From NCBI GenBank assembly GCA_036852015.1, contig JAANDG010000012.1, positions 62,001-126,000 of the forward strand: a stretch of DNA of 64,000 nucleotides, read 5' to 3'. Shown in pieces: positions 12,983 to 25,255 of this stretch. The notes under the pieces are model-generated. The model was not told the origin of the DNA. It saw nothing but the letters and a program-made list of their open reading frames with translations, and searched no databases. Position numbers and translations under genes: made by a program. Position 1 is the stretch's first letter. Every line of letters begins with the position of its first letter. The stretch comes from Pelodera strongyloides (taxonomy: Eukaryota > Nematoda > Chromadorea > Rhabditida > Rhabditidae).

Positions 12983-15132
12983 ATGGAAATTCTCCAGAGT
13001 TATAGGCCGGATCGCGAAGACTACGCGAGACAGACGGCAGCGGAAAAGATGAATAATATGCAGGTAGGGAAGTGGATTCAGTTTATATTGTCCAGTGGCC
13101 GTATACACGAGCACTGGGAGCCTTCCCTTGTCTCTACATCTCGCTGATTCTCACCTTCGACTGGGAGGCTGGGAGTATGCTCCCAGCGTTCGTGCATGCG
13201 GCCAGTGGTGATTGTGATAAATTATCCCTTGCCCTTGTTTGGGGGTTGGTTGGGGTTTTTGGTGAACCATCTTGTTACACCTATGTATTGGAAAACGAAA
13301 GCTATTTGCGCAATTATCGTAGGTCGTTTCGGGGTGTAATCCGAAGAATCATAGATTAGACTGTAGTGCCGTATACTACGGTACGCTAGCTTTGAATTTT
13401 TCTAGTTTAATTTCTGTAGTTTGTAGTTTATTTGTGGTTTGTAGTTTAGTGTACTTTGCTTTGTGATTTATATGATGACTGGCCTCCTTGCAGGGCGGCG
13501 AACGAGCGGATCCGGAGCAAGCGCGTCAGAACGCTGAAAAACAGGAACAGGCGAAGAATCAGATATTGTCCAGGGTGGGTTGCTAGATTATAAATTAATT
13601 GTTTTATTAAAATCTTTCTTACGAACATGCAAATACACAAAGATATATACGAGTAAAATAATATAGGAGTAATAAAGTTGCAGTCATAAGCTCACTTTGA
13701 AATTGAAATTTTAACTCCCTTGAATGAAGGTGCACGCCCTTGAGTCGTTTTTATTTATTTATAAAGAGGAAGGACAACATGCGCTCACTAACTACGGAAG
13801 CCTTAGAAAACGTGAACTGAGACATGTAAGATGAAAGTTACTGTCGCTGCGACGGAAATTCTCCATGTTTCATAGATTTAACATAAGGCGAACCGAGACG
13901 AAAGACGAACCGAGACGAAGAGACGAAAGACGCATCTTGGGATTATAATGTTTATGAAAAACATGAATTTGAATCTGTTGACATTACATAACTAGTAGCA
14001 CTGTAGCACCATTAGAGGCAAAATAAAACTTTTAATGAACGTAACATTGTTATTCTTACACAGTTTGTGGGAGTCCGATAACTGTCCAGTTTCAGGATTT
14101 TGCAGTGTTGATAACCTCCATAAAATAGAAACGATTCAAACTTTTGTCCCGTGCGGGCGAAAGGCCATATGCGCATTTACCGTAGTCGAACTCCTGGCAT
14201 TTTGTACATATGAGAACGAGATGCAAGGCGCATCCACTACAGTCCTACAGTAGTCATTCGATGATAGGATCGCTAGTAGTAATGAAATACAGGGTAAGTG
14301 GTTTAGAATTTGCCTCGCTTTGAGATGCCTGAATCCAGTTTGAGTAAAGTTGACGCCTGAATCAGTGCCTTTGTGCCCTTCCACTTTGTATACAAATTTT
14401 CTTGCAGATCTTGGAGCAGGACGCCCTTGTGCGACTCTCCAATCTGGCTGCTGCCAAGCCGGACAAGGCCAAACAGGTCGAGGCGACCATCATTCAGATG
14501 GCACAGTGCGTTGTTGGTTTATTGTAGTTAAGCGTACACTATAGGTCGTCTTGATCGTAGTGCAAAGTTACGGTATGAACACTTGGTACGACCCTTTAAA
14601 ATCGGAAACGAAGGTTTCGTATTTCGACAGTGCTCACTTTGCCAACTCACTTACGTTCACAGTTTTCAGAAATTAACTCGTAAAAAATAACATCGAAAAG
14701 TGATAGTAAAAGTTGTAGTGCTTTACGGCACTAATAAGATACTTGTATCATTTCCTTATTTAGACGTGGTCAGATCGCGGGTCGAATGAGCGACGATGGA
14801 CTGAAGAATCTTTTGGAGAGAGTGTCCGGACAGACTGCCAGCCGTGCACCCACTGTTAAGGTAAGGGAGAAGTAATAAGATGGTTCATTGTATGCAGACG
14901 TATCAGTGGTTTGCCAACCTTCGTTTTGGCATCAAGCTGTTAGTTCATTATTCGGCGTTTACGGTAGGCCCAGCTGTAAGCTGTAAGGGGAGAGAGGTGT
15001 GGTCATTGTCTTCTTTTTCAGTTACTCTATGATATGATATTGATAGCCCTAATCAAGTAATCTGATTCATGTAGTTTATTTCAGTTTGATCGCCGTCGTG
15101 CAGCTCTGGATTCTGATGATGATGACTATTAG
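12983..15132 (+). CDS. PDCD5: PDCD5 (programmed cell death 5 / TFAR19)
   Basis: PDCD5 is a small conserved helical protein of animals and archaea that binds the chaperonin CCT and has roles in tubulin folding and apoptosis. Exons: 12983-13063, 13494-13574, 14408-14505, 14764-14860, 15085-15132, giving about 134 residues against about 125 in human. Diagnostic blocks are ILEQDALVRLSNLAAAKPDK, then QMAQRGQIAGRMSDDGLKNL, then VKFDRRRAALDSDDDDDY-stop; the acidic DSDxDDDY end is the family hallmark. The intron at 14506 uses a GTGCGT donor and splits the Gln codon before RGQIAG. The first exon (start MEILQSYRPDRED) is less conserved, and its ATG follows AATTTGAAAG, which could be a leader acceptor. 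DOP1 lies upstream on the same strand. Confidence 0.95.
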
Positions 15133-16890
15133 AGAATGGACTATTGTGTACTGTATCAGTATTCACCACTCTTCACCTTCACTGCACCTCCCGCCTTGCA
15201 CGCCCGTCTTCCTGTTAGTTTGTAGACCCAACGCCCTGCCTTCCCGCTGAAGTCATTACGGTATGGTGCTACGTGCTACGGGAGTTTCGGTGTTGCATTC
15301 TAAGTTACGGTCTACCATTGTAGATCATCTATAGTGTGATTTTACGCTCACTATAATATACGCACACGCAAATATGCCCTCTGTTATAGTATAAATGTAT
15401 GTTTTCCGCTTGCCTTACAGTCAGTTTTGAGGTTTTATCTTGACCGAAACCCTGATGAGCGCACATTCGAGATTTAGCATGTTATCTCTTAATTGTATAT
15501 CGCTAGCCTCCTAAAGACTCCACAGACGAACCCCTCTGAAATATTACCCTAGTTTAGAGTTTAGATAAAAAATCCCCATACGTTGTAGTGCTGCTCAATT
15601 TTCTTTGTATTACGCTTGTTTCTTGTTTGTTTTATACATTATTTTTGCGATAATCACTCTATTACTGTTCTTTCGAATAAATAAAATCACAAATTTAATA
15701 AAAAAAGTTTTATGACTAGCTGATCTATGATGGGTAACAAAACATAATAATATTATTATCACAACTTGGGGTAATTGGCAAAGTGACATTTGGAGGGAAA
15801 GAACGCTTTGAATTTTGGAAGTATGGTAATTAGCTATAGGTCCCAAAATTAACGCCCAAAATCGGACGGAGAAATTTGCATAACAACCATAGTAGCTAAT
15901 TAGGAGACGAATTTCAAGTTCAGTGTCATAATGCAGTTAGTTATACGAAATTGAAGTATACGAAAACTATATGAATTAAGCTACAATGAAGAAGGACAGA
16001 AGGAGTGTACATGCTGAAGAACATAAACATTTCCCTTTATCTCTATAAGGCACACAACAAAGGGAGACCTAATAATATGAATAAATTGAAATGGACATAA
16101 GGAAAATGCAAACTAAAAGCAAAACGAATGCCTTGAATATAAGTTAAAGTTAGTGCATTTTATTAAAGTCGGAGGTGACGGTTCGATAGCCGGTTTGGAT
16201 GGCACATTTTCTACAATAATGAAAAATGTGTAAGGATACTAAGTGAGTGAGATTCGTTAGTTCTAAACTATATGTGAAATCAGCCTGCATACGACATCAA
16301 ACAAAAAGTGAAAACGTGTAATCTAGTGAACGGAAATTGAATAAAACTATACAACAACTAGGATTAGTGAACCTAAAAATATGAGTTAGTTTGATCACTT
16401 AGTAAATGAAACTTGCAAACTAAGGCAACATCATACACCAGTTTTTCACTCACACACCAGTTTTTTAATAGCGCGTAAAGGTGGAAGGTAGAACTGTGTC
16501 TTCATTAAAAGGGTACTCTGGCAATTCCGAATCAAGAAATGCAGTGGAATGTTAAATACGTACAATGAGAATCATTGCATAAATACAAAGCGTAGAATTC
16601 ACAAATGCTTAAAGGAAATATCTCAAAAAGGAGGCAACGAAATGCTGAACTTCACAAATCTACACTACACTATGCTAACAGGCGCACACTGCACATAAAA
16701 GAATCTGATAAGCTGAAATTGCACAACAATGAACTCTGACTCTGCTTCATAATACACCAAATGGCGCCTCACTGTGATGAAGTATCTCATTGAAAACGTA
16801 GTGGGCTATGGGTTTCCGATTGAAATCAGCATGCTAAACGAAATCTTCAGATAGAATCTTCCCGCTCAAAATGAACTCGACAAAACAGTC
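15133..16890. other. PDCD5 / PLB-like convergent spacer
   Basis: About 1.76 kb of AT-rich DNA between the convergent 3' ends of PDCD5 (+) and the PLB-like gene (-). No supported gene, RNA gene or clear transposon was recognised. Confidence 0.5.
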
Positions 16891-19800
16891 TTACGAGAGT
16901 GCCCCGACGTCCTGTTGTCTACTATTGGCCCTTTCGATAAGGGCCCTCTCCTCCTCTTTCTGGGCTTCTTCGAACTTGAGCTGTGCCTCTTCAACGAAAT
17001 CGAATCGACCGTGACGAGCCTACACAAAAGTTGTTATCAGACAGTACAGAATCTTGTGTTTCGAGTTAAATCTTTGTAATCTTCATTTTCGAGTATTATT
17101 CTTCATGAAAGGACTGATTAACGAATAAGTTTCAGTTATTAATAGGTTAATAAATCGAGTTTGAGACAAAAAAAATGTATCAGAGAAAGTATAACACCGT
17201 ACCTGTTTACTCTTCTGGTAAAATATGGTGGCCATTGTGAAGACAACACAAAACGCGATCAGAACTACAGTACCGGCGATCGTGTACAACTTCTTTCGAG
17301 TGCGTCGCGGCTGAACAGATGGCTAGTGAGATGTCGATAAATAATGGAATTTCATCCAAAAATCACTTGTTTTACCTCGCTAATAAGCATTGATGGAATT
17401 GAACAAAGATAAAGAACTTTTAAGTACGGTAACTCAGTATTCTATCAATTAAAACTCTATGACGCATACCGTTTTACATACGGTAACAGTATTCCATCAA
17501 TTAAAACTCTATAGCACGTACCCTCTTGATCATTCGTCCGCCCTCTCCGAGTGACAATTTGGAATCCTTCGCCTCGCTCTTACTCAGCAACTGACACGAG
17601 CGAGCGTTGGCCGTCGTACGGAAGTATGGACATCCCTAGAAAAACAGACGTTATTAAAGCGAAATACCGGCCGGTTTTTGAAACACATCGATCACAACAT
17701 CATTCTTAAGCGTATGCAAATGAACACAATAAAAAATCGAGCACATTAGCCTAAATATGTAAGAATTCAGTTGTCCACGAAGTGTTCCAAAAACCGGCCG
17801 GTATTTCGCTTTAAAGATCTATCTCCGCCAACATTACCATGTCCTCATCTTTTGAAATACCTCAACCCTGCATATGAAAAACGAATGCCAATTGCTAATC
17901 CTGTACTGAACGCGACTGAGTGTCACAGGATGGTGAACAAATCGGAAACCAACCGTTGAGGGGCAAAAATAAGTTTCCGAGGACAAGATCGCCGAAGATA
18001 CGTTGTACTTCTCACCTGAAATATATGACTTGAACCTAATCTTTTTTTATAAATTGCGACTTATACTTAACCGTTGAGAGCTCAACCTCAAGATAACTAC
18101 ATGTGGTCAGGGCAGAACGGCAATACCTACGATGCTAAATGGTCTATAATATGCGTCGATATGCAAACTACACAATATATCAAAATGTGTAATATGTCAA
18201 GGAAAGCACTTACCGGCGATTAATCGATTCCACAACCATTTGCTCGCATAATTGTGGCCACGTCTGAAAGAAGGGTTTTAGTTTAAAGCGAAATACCGGC
18301 CGGTTTGTGAAACGCATCGTGGACAACTGAATTCTTACGTACTTATGCTAATTTGCTCGAATTTAACTCGATTTTTTTTATTATAATTTATGTTTATTTG
18401 CATGAGATGCATAAGAATTCAGTTGCCCACGTTTCAAAAACCGGTCGGTATTCCGCTTTAGCGTTCAAAGATTGATATAAAGATATACTTCAAAATAAGG
18501 TATGGTTCTAGTTCTAAAGACATCAAATATACAAGGGCCAAAACTGAACAAGGCAACAGCAAATATAGCACCTCATTCAGTGATATAATGATAATGAACC
18601 TGACTTACCTGTTCAATAGTGGTTTGTGCTTGATGAACAACGAGTAGGGGTAACGTGACGTGATGGTCAACATTGGGAAAGAGAGAACTCCGAATGTGGG
18701 ACGCTGAATAATTAACAATAATAATAATAATAAAATAATAATAATAATAATAATAATAAATCATGGAAGTGACTCACTCTCACCCACAAATACAAATAGT
18801 ATTTTTTCAATCGAGGCGCATAGGCGCAATGCATGGACCCCAATGCTAATCCAGTAATTATTCTGAAGAAATTTCCCTCGTCCCCCACCCTCACCTATTC
18901 ACTAGCCTACCAGCGATCGTGAAAAACTGTTCCAATACGTTACCCCTCTCTACGATAAGCAGATAAGAACCACTAAGAAGTGTCAAACAACTGATTAGAG
19001 AGAGATAAGGGTGTTATTGTGCAAAGGAAGAGAAGACGTAGGTTGAATCAATCGTAAGTACACTAGTCTCAATGGTCATGTTAGCACTTCCGAGTTTTAC
19101 ATGTTCTATATATTACATATCCGTGAGACGATAGATATTTGAGGTGACGCCTCTCGCCTCTTATGGATTAGACACTCAAATGTTCACAATACCATCGAAA
19201 TAACTTATCACCTAGCTGTTTGTAACACAACATGTTTCACAAAGTGCTCAAAGAGTGAAACTAAACTACCCGACAATAAACAGCATGCAATATATTTATA
19301 TTTGAATATTTATTATACTCATTAAAAGAGCGCAACGCCGTGAGAGACGATGAAAAAGAAAAATCAAAGTAGATAATATAGATACTAGGATATAATTTCC
19401 ACCAACAGTATATAGATTGTAATTCCACAAGACACAAGAGTTAACTAAGAAAACGATGTTCCAAATCAAAACCATGCAATCAATCAAAACCAAACTAAAA
19501 CAAAAGAATAAATCCCTCACCTTGTATGGATTTTCATCTGCATTCTTCTGTACCAGACTCACAGCGTCACTCCACTCGCTGCTCAAACGCAACATGAATT
19601 CCTGTGATTGGTTTCGCGAGCAGAAACATCGAGTTCTACAAGTAATGACTCTCTGAATAACAAACATTCGAATAATACATAATACTAACCATAAATAAGA
19701 ATGGAACATATCACAGCAATACAAGACTACGGATATAGTCATCGTATACCAAACAGCACCAATATACTAATCATTGTTCCAGGAGAAACAATTTGGCTGT

Positions 19801-22800
19801 ACAAAAAAAAAGATTAGACGTATTAGGCGTGGATTAGACGTAGACGATTAGATGTATTAGACAGATTAGACGTAAATCTCCTCATCTTACAGTAACTTAC
19901 TTGAGTAAATTAGCAGTCTGATCGTGTGTTCGTGAGACATGGACTGGACCGAGAAGGACGACAAACGCCTGCAAGCAAGGATTCATTTAAAGCCGTATAA
20001 TAGCCGCTTTTGAAGCGTATATGCCGGACGCCGTATTCCTATACACTGTACGCAAATTACTGCACGATTTTATATTGATTTGCATACTACATATGGGAAT
20101 ACAGTTGTCAAAAATACGTTTCAAAAACCGGCCGCTATATCGCTTTAAAATCATTACCGAAATAATTGTTTCAATCGAAATGAATTCGCTAATTGTACTG
20201 TAATAGAGAGTTGAAAACATAAAAGTAACAATGAGCTGAATACCATAAATAAGAGAAAGGTAATAATAATGCTGATATTTTTGTTTCCTCTTTACTAATG
20301 CAATAAAAGTTTACAATGAATGCCAATTAATATAACAAGGTGGTTCATAACATACGCATTAACATGACAGTACTCGACATTCACTAAAAAAAACCCATTT
20401 CTTAATAAATTTACATTTACATAATATAACCTAGCATGACCAACATAATGTATGAAATGAAACTAGAAGAATACCTTGGGAATGTTCTTGTGAAGTATCT
20501 TGATTGCTTTGAGCAATGCGTCCGTGTTGGGCCCTTTACACGACGAGCAAATCTAAACATACGTCAATTAGAGTAACATTGATTTATGGCCTTGGCGTAG
20601 ATATGAGAACGTAAAACGACGTACAAGACGTATACCGACCCACCTTATGACATACACACTCCATATAACCTTAGTACTTAATATTTAATGAATAGATCAG
20701 TAAATAACGGATAAAAAAAAGAAAATCAAGTTCTCTCACGGTGTTGTCCTGCGAATACCAACACATGTGATACATAAAATCATCTGACATAACTATAAAA
20801 AAGTACCTCCTCCGTTCCAATAGTGATGATGACCATCACCCATTGATTATGGTAGTCAACATCGTGCAATTTACCCAACCGCTGCACAAGCTCCTGAGCC
20901 TGAAACAAAAAAAATGTTCGAAAAATGGTGATGTTTCAACATCTCGATTTAGTCGATACATCAAACCAAATACGATTCTTCGGATATTATGATAGTAAAT
21001 TTCTGAAAACAGCGGATAAAATGAGCAGAAATTGTTGTGCACTAAATAGTAAAATTAGTTATCACGTCGTCAGTCGCAAAGAATTACAAGAAATCAATAT
21101 AAAAAATACGATAAAAAAAATGAACACTACCTGTAAAAGAAAACACGTCGCAACACTTTAAAATATATCTCTACCTGCGCAGGCATGTCAGAGCTTGACG
21201 CTCCAGCTTCGGCAACATTAAGTTGATGCTCAGGCAACTGATCTCGGGAGCCCATTCCATGGGAGACACCCAGTAGTCCCTTGTTGAATTCACGCAAGAT
21301 GTCTGAAATACGAGAGTGGGGTCGAGTAGATCAAAATTCAAATACAAAAGAAAGTCTGAATTTGTACAAGAAGCCAAATGTTAAATATAGTATAATTAAT
21401 AATTACACACAGTACACATTTAGCAATCTTTTAACGGGGAATACGAACACGTCGATATCGCTTTTTAACATGAACCATATTCTTGACGAGAAACACAGAT
21501 CATTGAAACACTTCTCATACAGTAGGAATTGATGTCAAGTCTCCAAAATTAAACATACTTGGTACGGTAACTAGACCGTCTATTGACGCATCTCCCCCAA
21601 TCGGAAAGGCGGCGCCACGGAACTCAATATCGGTATGTGGCCACAATCCAACGCCGGTCTGAAAATAGAAATGTGAACTTAAACAAACAAACACAAAAGA
21701 TGAAGAAATGCAAAATGATAAGAATATCGCAATTTCTTATGCAGACAAATTTCCGTAAAGAATGATTTTGCAGCGCGAATCACCCACGCAAATAACTTCA
21801 CAAAACTGTTGTACGAAACAAAATAGAATTGAAATGTTGCAAAATTTCAAATATTCCCAAACAAAAATGTTGTTTTAGTGACATCACAACACCAAAGACC
21901 TACATGACGGATAATGTTGTTCTGAAGTGCTCCCTGAATGCAAAAAGAAACGATTTTACATGAGCTAGCAATAAAGGTGCAGCAGACTACAAACTACAAA
22001 AATACTTTGATGTAGGACAGCAAAACTCACAGCGAGCGCATCTCCCATTGCTGCGATGATGCCAATATCTTCTGGAGACAGGTCTCCCACTGAGGTGCCA
22101 GTAACGAGATCAGTCTTGATTTGAGGACAAGAGAACGACTTTCTGAACATTAAGTTCAATATTCATTCAAAGGTACTTTTATAAAACAAACTCTCACATT
22201 TAGCACCGTGCGTGTGTAGATGTACTCTGTTTAATTTAGTACTCTGTTTAAGTTATGTTATCCAAATCGTAACCGCCGTCAAGATCGTGAAAGTGAAAAA
22301 TATCCCGCAAAAAAGGCATGCTTTTAAAGGAAGGATACATCATGCACGAGGCATGCTGCCGAAAACTTGCCAACATTCTGAAAAAGGGGTCAGAATTCAG
22401 AAAAGGGGGAAACAGAAACCCACTTGTTTTGAAAAGATCGGTTAATGACAGAGACAATGTGTTCGGGAAGGTTCTGCATATTGGAGTTTGGTGCGCCGAC
22501 CCTCTGCAGGTCCGGACGGTTGATGTAGAGTTCGGGACGTCTGCAACGGGAGTAGGTGAACAGGGCGCATGCATAAACCTCGACGGGAACTCCGGAGAGT
22601 TAGGAAGAGGAGGTGGTTTGCTGGTAAGGTCATAAGGTGGCTTAGGAAGAGCTAGAGCGGGGTTGAATTGTTAGTTTGATTCGCCTTCGCCAGGGCACTG
22701 CGTCTTTAGCTTCCCCCCTCCCCCGGCCCGGGTGAATTGTTTGTACCGCTTTTAAAAGTCCCCACTCCTCAGATTCGGCAGTTCGCCAATAATAAGGATT

Positions 22801-25255
22801 ACCGTAAAGGGGTGAAGGAAAATTTGGGGATTGAAGGATATATACAACAAGCATAATAAGCACAACGCTTCTCAAAGGGATAAAATACAAAAAAAAACGA
22901 TAAAGTAATCGCAGCTCCACCTGTCAATCATGTGCTCATACCAACAACCCAGCAAAACGAACACTTTCTTGACATACAGTTCGTTTCAGTGGAACTCATT
23001 CAACAAGGCAAGGCACATGCAAAATCATCTAACAGGAACACAGCTAAAGAGCTGATAGCGAAAATATACGAGGCGGGGCGCGAGGAGGGATGCAAAGCAC
23101 AAACAATGAATAAATCATCACTTAACATAACAAAGGGGGTAACATGGGACGTAACGGTCTCCTAACCTCTCTTCTGATACATCCGAATCTTCGGCATCTT
23201 CATCGGCTGTATCCTCTTCTGTTTCTTCATCATCACCTTCGTGGTCTTCACTAATTACTGCAGGGTCGCCTAAGATAAACGAAAGAATAGGATGGTATAA
23301 GATAAGAAGAGTATTAAGTACTACTACTACCACAGACCGCTAACAACTCCAATAGGAGCTGTCTAAACACTTTCCCTCTTAGGAAGAGGTATATCAGATC
23401 ACACCGATAGGCATTAAATACCAAAAATAGAAGTCACAGTACACAGTACACTACGATTATATAAGATATAAAGGGCAAATGAAAAATTAGAGGTAGGGTA
23501 CGGTTATAGAATAATAGAATATAGAATTAAGTATATAGAACAATTAGAATAAGTATGGGTAAGGTAAGGCTTAAAGCGAACGGTCCGATAAAGTCGGCTT
23601 ACCTTTGGTGTCTTGATAGTAGTCCTGGTCAATATCGTCATCACCAAGATACTTACCTAAAATCAAAGTAATAAAAATTACCGGGCTATAAACCTCGCCT
23701 TTGGCAATACCCAACTTTGCATATTGATGTTATGGATTTTTGATTCACGAGGGAAGGGCAATGCATCAAAAATACCAATCTATTAGGGCGCGTTCGGGAT
23801 TGATTTTCCGAAAGGAAACTCGGACAAATCCTCGTTCGGGATGGACAATTTGGAAACGTTCTAATGCTTGGAGAAAACAAAAAATACAGTATGAATTAGC
23901 ATGGAAAATTTGAAAAATATGCGCGGGAAACGTTTTTCGCAAGCTAATTCATACTGTATTTTTTCTTTTCTCAAAGCATTGGAACGTTTCCAAACTGTCC
24001 ATCCCGAACGAGGATTTGGCCGAGTTTCCTTTCGGAAAATCAATCCCGAACGCGCCCTTAACTCGGCAGAAGTGCTTATTACACTACGACTGGGGTTTCT
24101 AAGTATGGTAAAAATTTACAGTATTTTGGACATACGCCAGAATTTTTATTTTATTTTTCCTATAATATATGCAAGTTTCAGAAATACGGTAGTATTGACA
24201 GAATCACACCGAATTTTTGGTATACTTGGAAACCCCATACACACCACAATAGGATCAACATTCGGGACAATTGAATCCTTTGTTATGGGGTTTGCAAGTA
24301 TGCCCGATTTTCCTTGCAAGTATCGAAAAATTTACCGTATCTTGGCACTACACGAGCATATCTACAGGCAGTTTTTACGACTGACCGCCACGGGACCAAT
24401 TGTTCAACAAAAAATGTCTTTGATGGCGGATTTTCTATAGTGCGGATGTGTCAAAATTACGGTAAAAGTGTGTAAAAAGTACACGATTTTGCGAATTGAT
24501 ACTTGCAAGGAAAACTCGCGGTTTTTGGCATACTTGCAAACCCCATTAGCGCGATAGCGCTAACCTAGTTTGAGTTTCATCCGACCCCTCTTTTTTTCGC
24601 TTTCCACCCCAAATAAATATAGGAGGCACGTGAAACGTCGAAATGCATAATGTGAAATAAGTGATACAGCTGTTCGATGCACTAGTGAAACGCGTGTAAG
24701 CGAAAGTTTCATACCCCGGTTCCATAAGTTCTTCTCATTTAAATGGAGTGGGGGTTTCGGCTCCTCTCTATAGGCCACATCACTATTCGCGGCAGCGTTT
24801 GCAGGAGGTGAGCGGCTCGGTCCAACACCGAACGAGTCGTTGTTCTTCTCCGCAGAAGAGAACACCTAAAACATAGGATTAAGCAATTCGGGAAAGGATT
24901 AAGCAATTAAAGAAATGGGGACTCCGAACATTGAAGTATGTAGTGCATCGAAAAAAAAGTAAGACCCTAGCCCGGAGACGTCGAGCAATTTATCATCTGG
25001 GTCTGGAACTCGCCGCCTACTGCTCAGGAACTCTGCGGAACATGTCACAAGACAAGCAAACACTGAATCTGTATTTTCACCCTTGAATAAAGGTGCACGT
25101 TCTTGAAGCGTAAAAGAAAAACAGCGCATATTGTACACTACCTTATACACAATTAAGACTGTTTTAGAAAATTGAAATTGGACAACATCAAATGACAAAC
25201 AACCGACCAGGCATTGCAGGTATATGACGATGCAGGAGCGAACCCATAACCTCAT
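16891..25255 (-). CDS. Type I membrane protein with catalytically dead phospholipase-B-like (SGNH) ectodomain
   Basis: Nineteen exons on the minus strand, from 5' to 3': 25255-25142, 24865-24715, 23656-23603, 23269-23167 (3' edge uncertain), about 22589-22424, 22142-22031, 21933-21904, 21658-21559, 21302-21175, 20899-20807, 20552-20475, 19968-19901, 19650-19521, 18703-18609, 18263-18214, 18015-17954, 17635-17522, 17322-17203, 17019-16891; about 630 residues. Order: signal peptide (MRLWVRSCIVIYLQCLVGC); a Ser/Pro then very acidic linker with DQDYYQD; a PLB domain (FSCPQ, IEFRGAAFPIGGD, NILREFN, LNVAEAGASSSDMPAQAQEL, ILHKNIPKAFVVLL, RRGHNYASKWLWNRL, CPSTGCPYFRTTANA); a membrane helix (IAGTVVLIAFCVVFTMATIF); a charged cytoplasmic tail. 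Active phospholipase B has GDSL, GxND and DxxH. Here these read GDAL, GTEE and HKPL, so Ser, Asn, Asp and His are all replaced. The open frame, splice phases and structural motifs remain intact, so a pseudoenzyme with a binding or receptor role is inferred. The exon 4/5 join is the one unsure phase. Confidence 0.82.
17654..17814. mobile_element. Family A MITE (copy 4)
   Basis: TTAAAGCGAAATACCGGCC at the left end and its inverse at the right, with ATGCAAAT in the interior. About 161 bp in an intron of the PLB-like gene. Confidence 0.85.
18283..18460. mobile_element. Family A MITE (copy 5)
   Basis: TTAAAGCGAAATACCGGCC to its inverse, with ATTTGCATGAGATGCAT inside. It lies in the intron just upstream (sense of the gene) of the PLB-like exon 18263-18214. 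Confidence 0.85.
18716..18763. repeat. (TAA)n microsatellite beside a splice acceptor
   Basis: About 48 bp of AAT/TAA units with one interruption. On the gene strand it is a (TTA)n tract ending about 12 bp before the acceptor of the PLB-like exon 18703-18609. Confidence 0.9.
19988..20146. mobile_element. Family A-like MITE, diverged (copy 8)
   Basis: The left end TTAAAGCCGTATAATAGCCG and the right end CGGCCGCTATATCGCTTTAA are inverted and resemble family A with substitutions in the CCGG block. In an intron of the PLB-like gene. Confidence 0.65.
23786..24057. mobile_element. Palindromic MITE with TTA target duplication (family F)
   Basis: A 272 bp near-perfect inverted repeat with ends GGGCGCGTTCGGGATTGATT and their inverse; both arms pair nearly to the centre. 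TTA lies immediately outside both ends (23783-23785 and 24058-24060). A three-base TTA duplication fits a PIF/Harbinger-type non-autonomous element. In the PLB-like intron between the exons at 23656-23603 and 24865-24715. Confidence 0.85.
24091..24546. mobile_element. Inverted-repeat element with TGGGGTTTGCAAGTATG-like ends
   Basis: CTGGGGTTTCTAAGTATG near 24091 is inverted at 24527-24546 (CATACTTGCAAACCCCAT). Two more copies of the motif lie inside (about 24229 and 24283), and a diverged relative occurs near 61810-61950. Directly adjacent to the family F palindrome. Confidence 0.6.
24978..25112 (+). pseudogene. Fragment of the DOP1 last exon and 3' end
   Basis: The stretch starting GAGCAATTTATCATCTGG matches the DOP1 terminal exon at 10030 (GAAGCAATTTATCATCTGG) and continues through the GCTCAGGA region and the AATAAAGG-GCACG 3' end. 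It has a 4-base insertion, many substitutions and no open frame. It lies in intron 1 of the oppositely oriented PLB-like gene. The AATAAAGGTGCACG part alone also recurs near 13722 and 53540 (inverted), so part of the match is a dispersed repeat. Confidence 0.65.

Noticed and set aside
19740..19800. Extra PLB-like exon after TTGTACAG near 19790
   Set aside because: Phase does not fit the following exon; joining 19968-19901 directly to 19650-19521 keeps the frame and the Cys-rich block.
23901..24440. 179-codon plus-strand frame
   Set aside because: Runs through the family F palindrome and the next inverted-repeat element; no protein family features.
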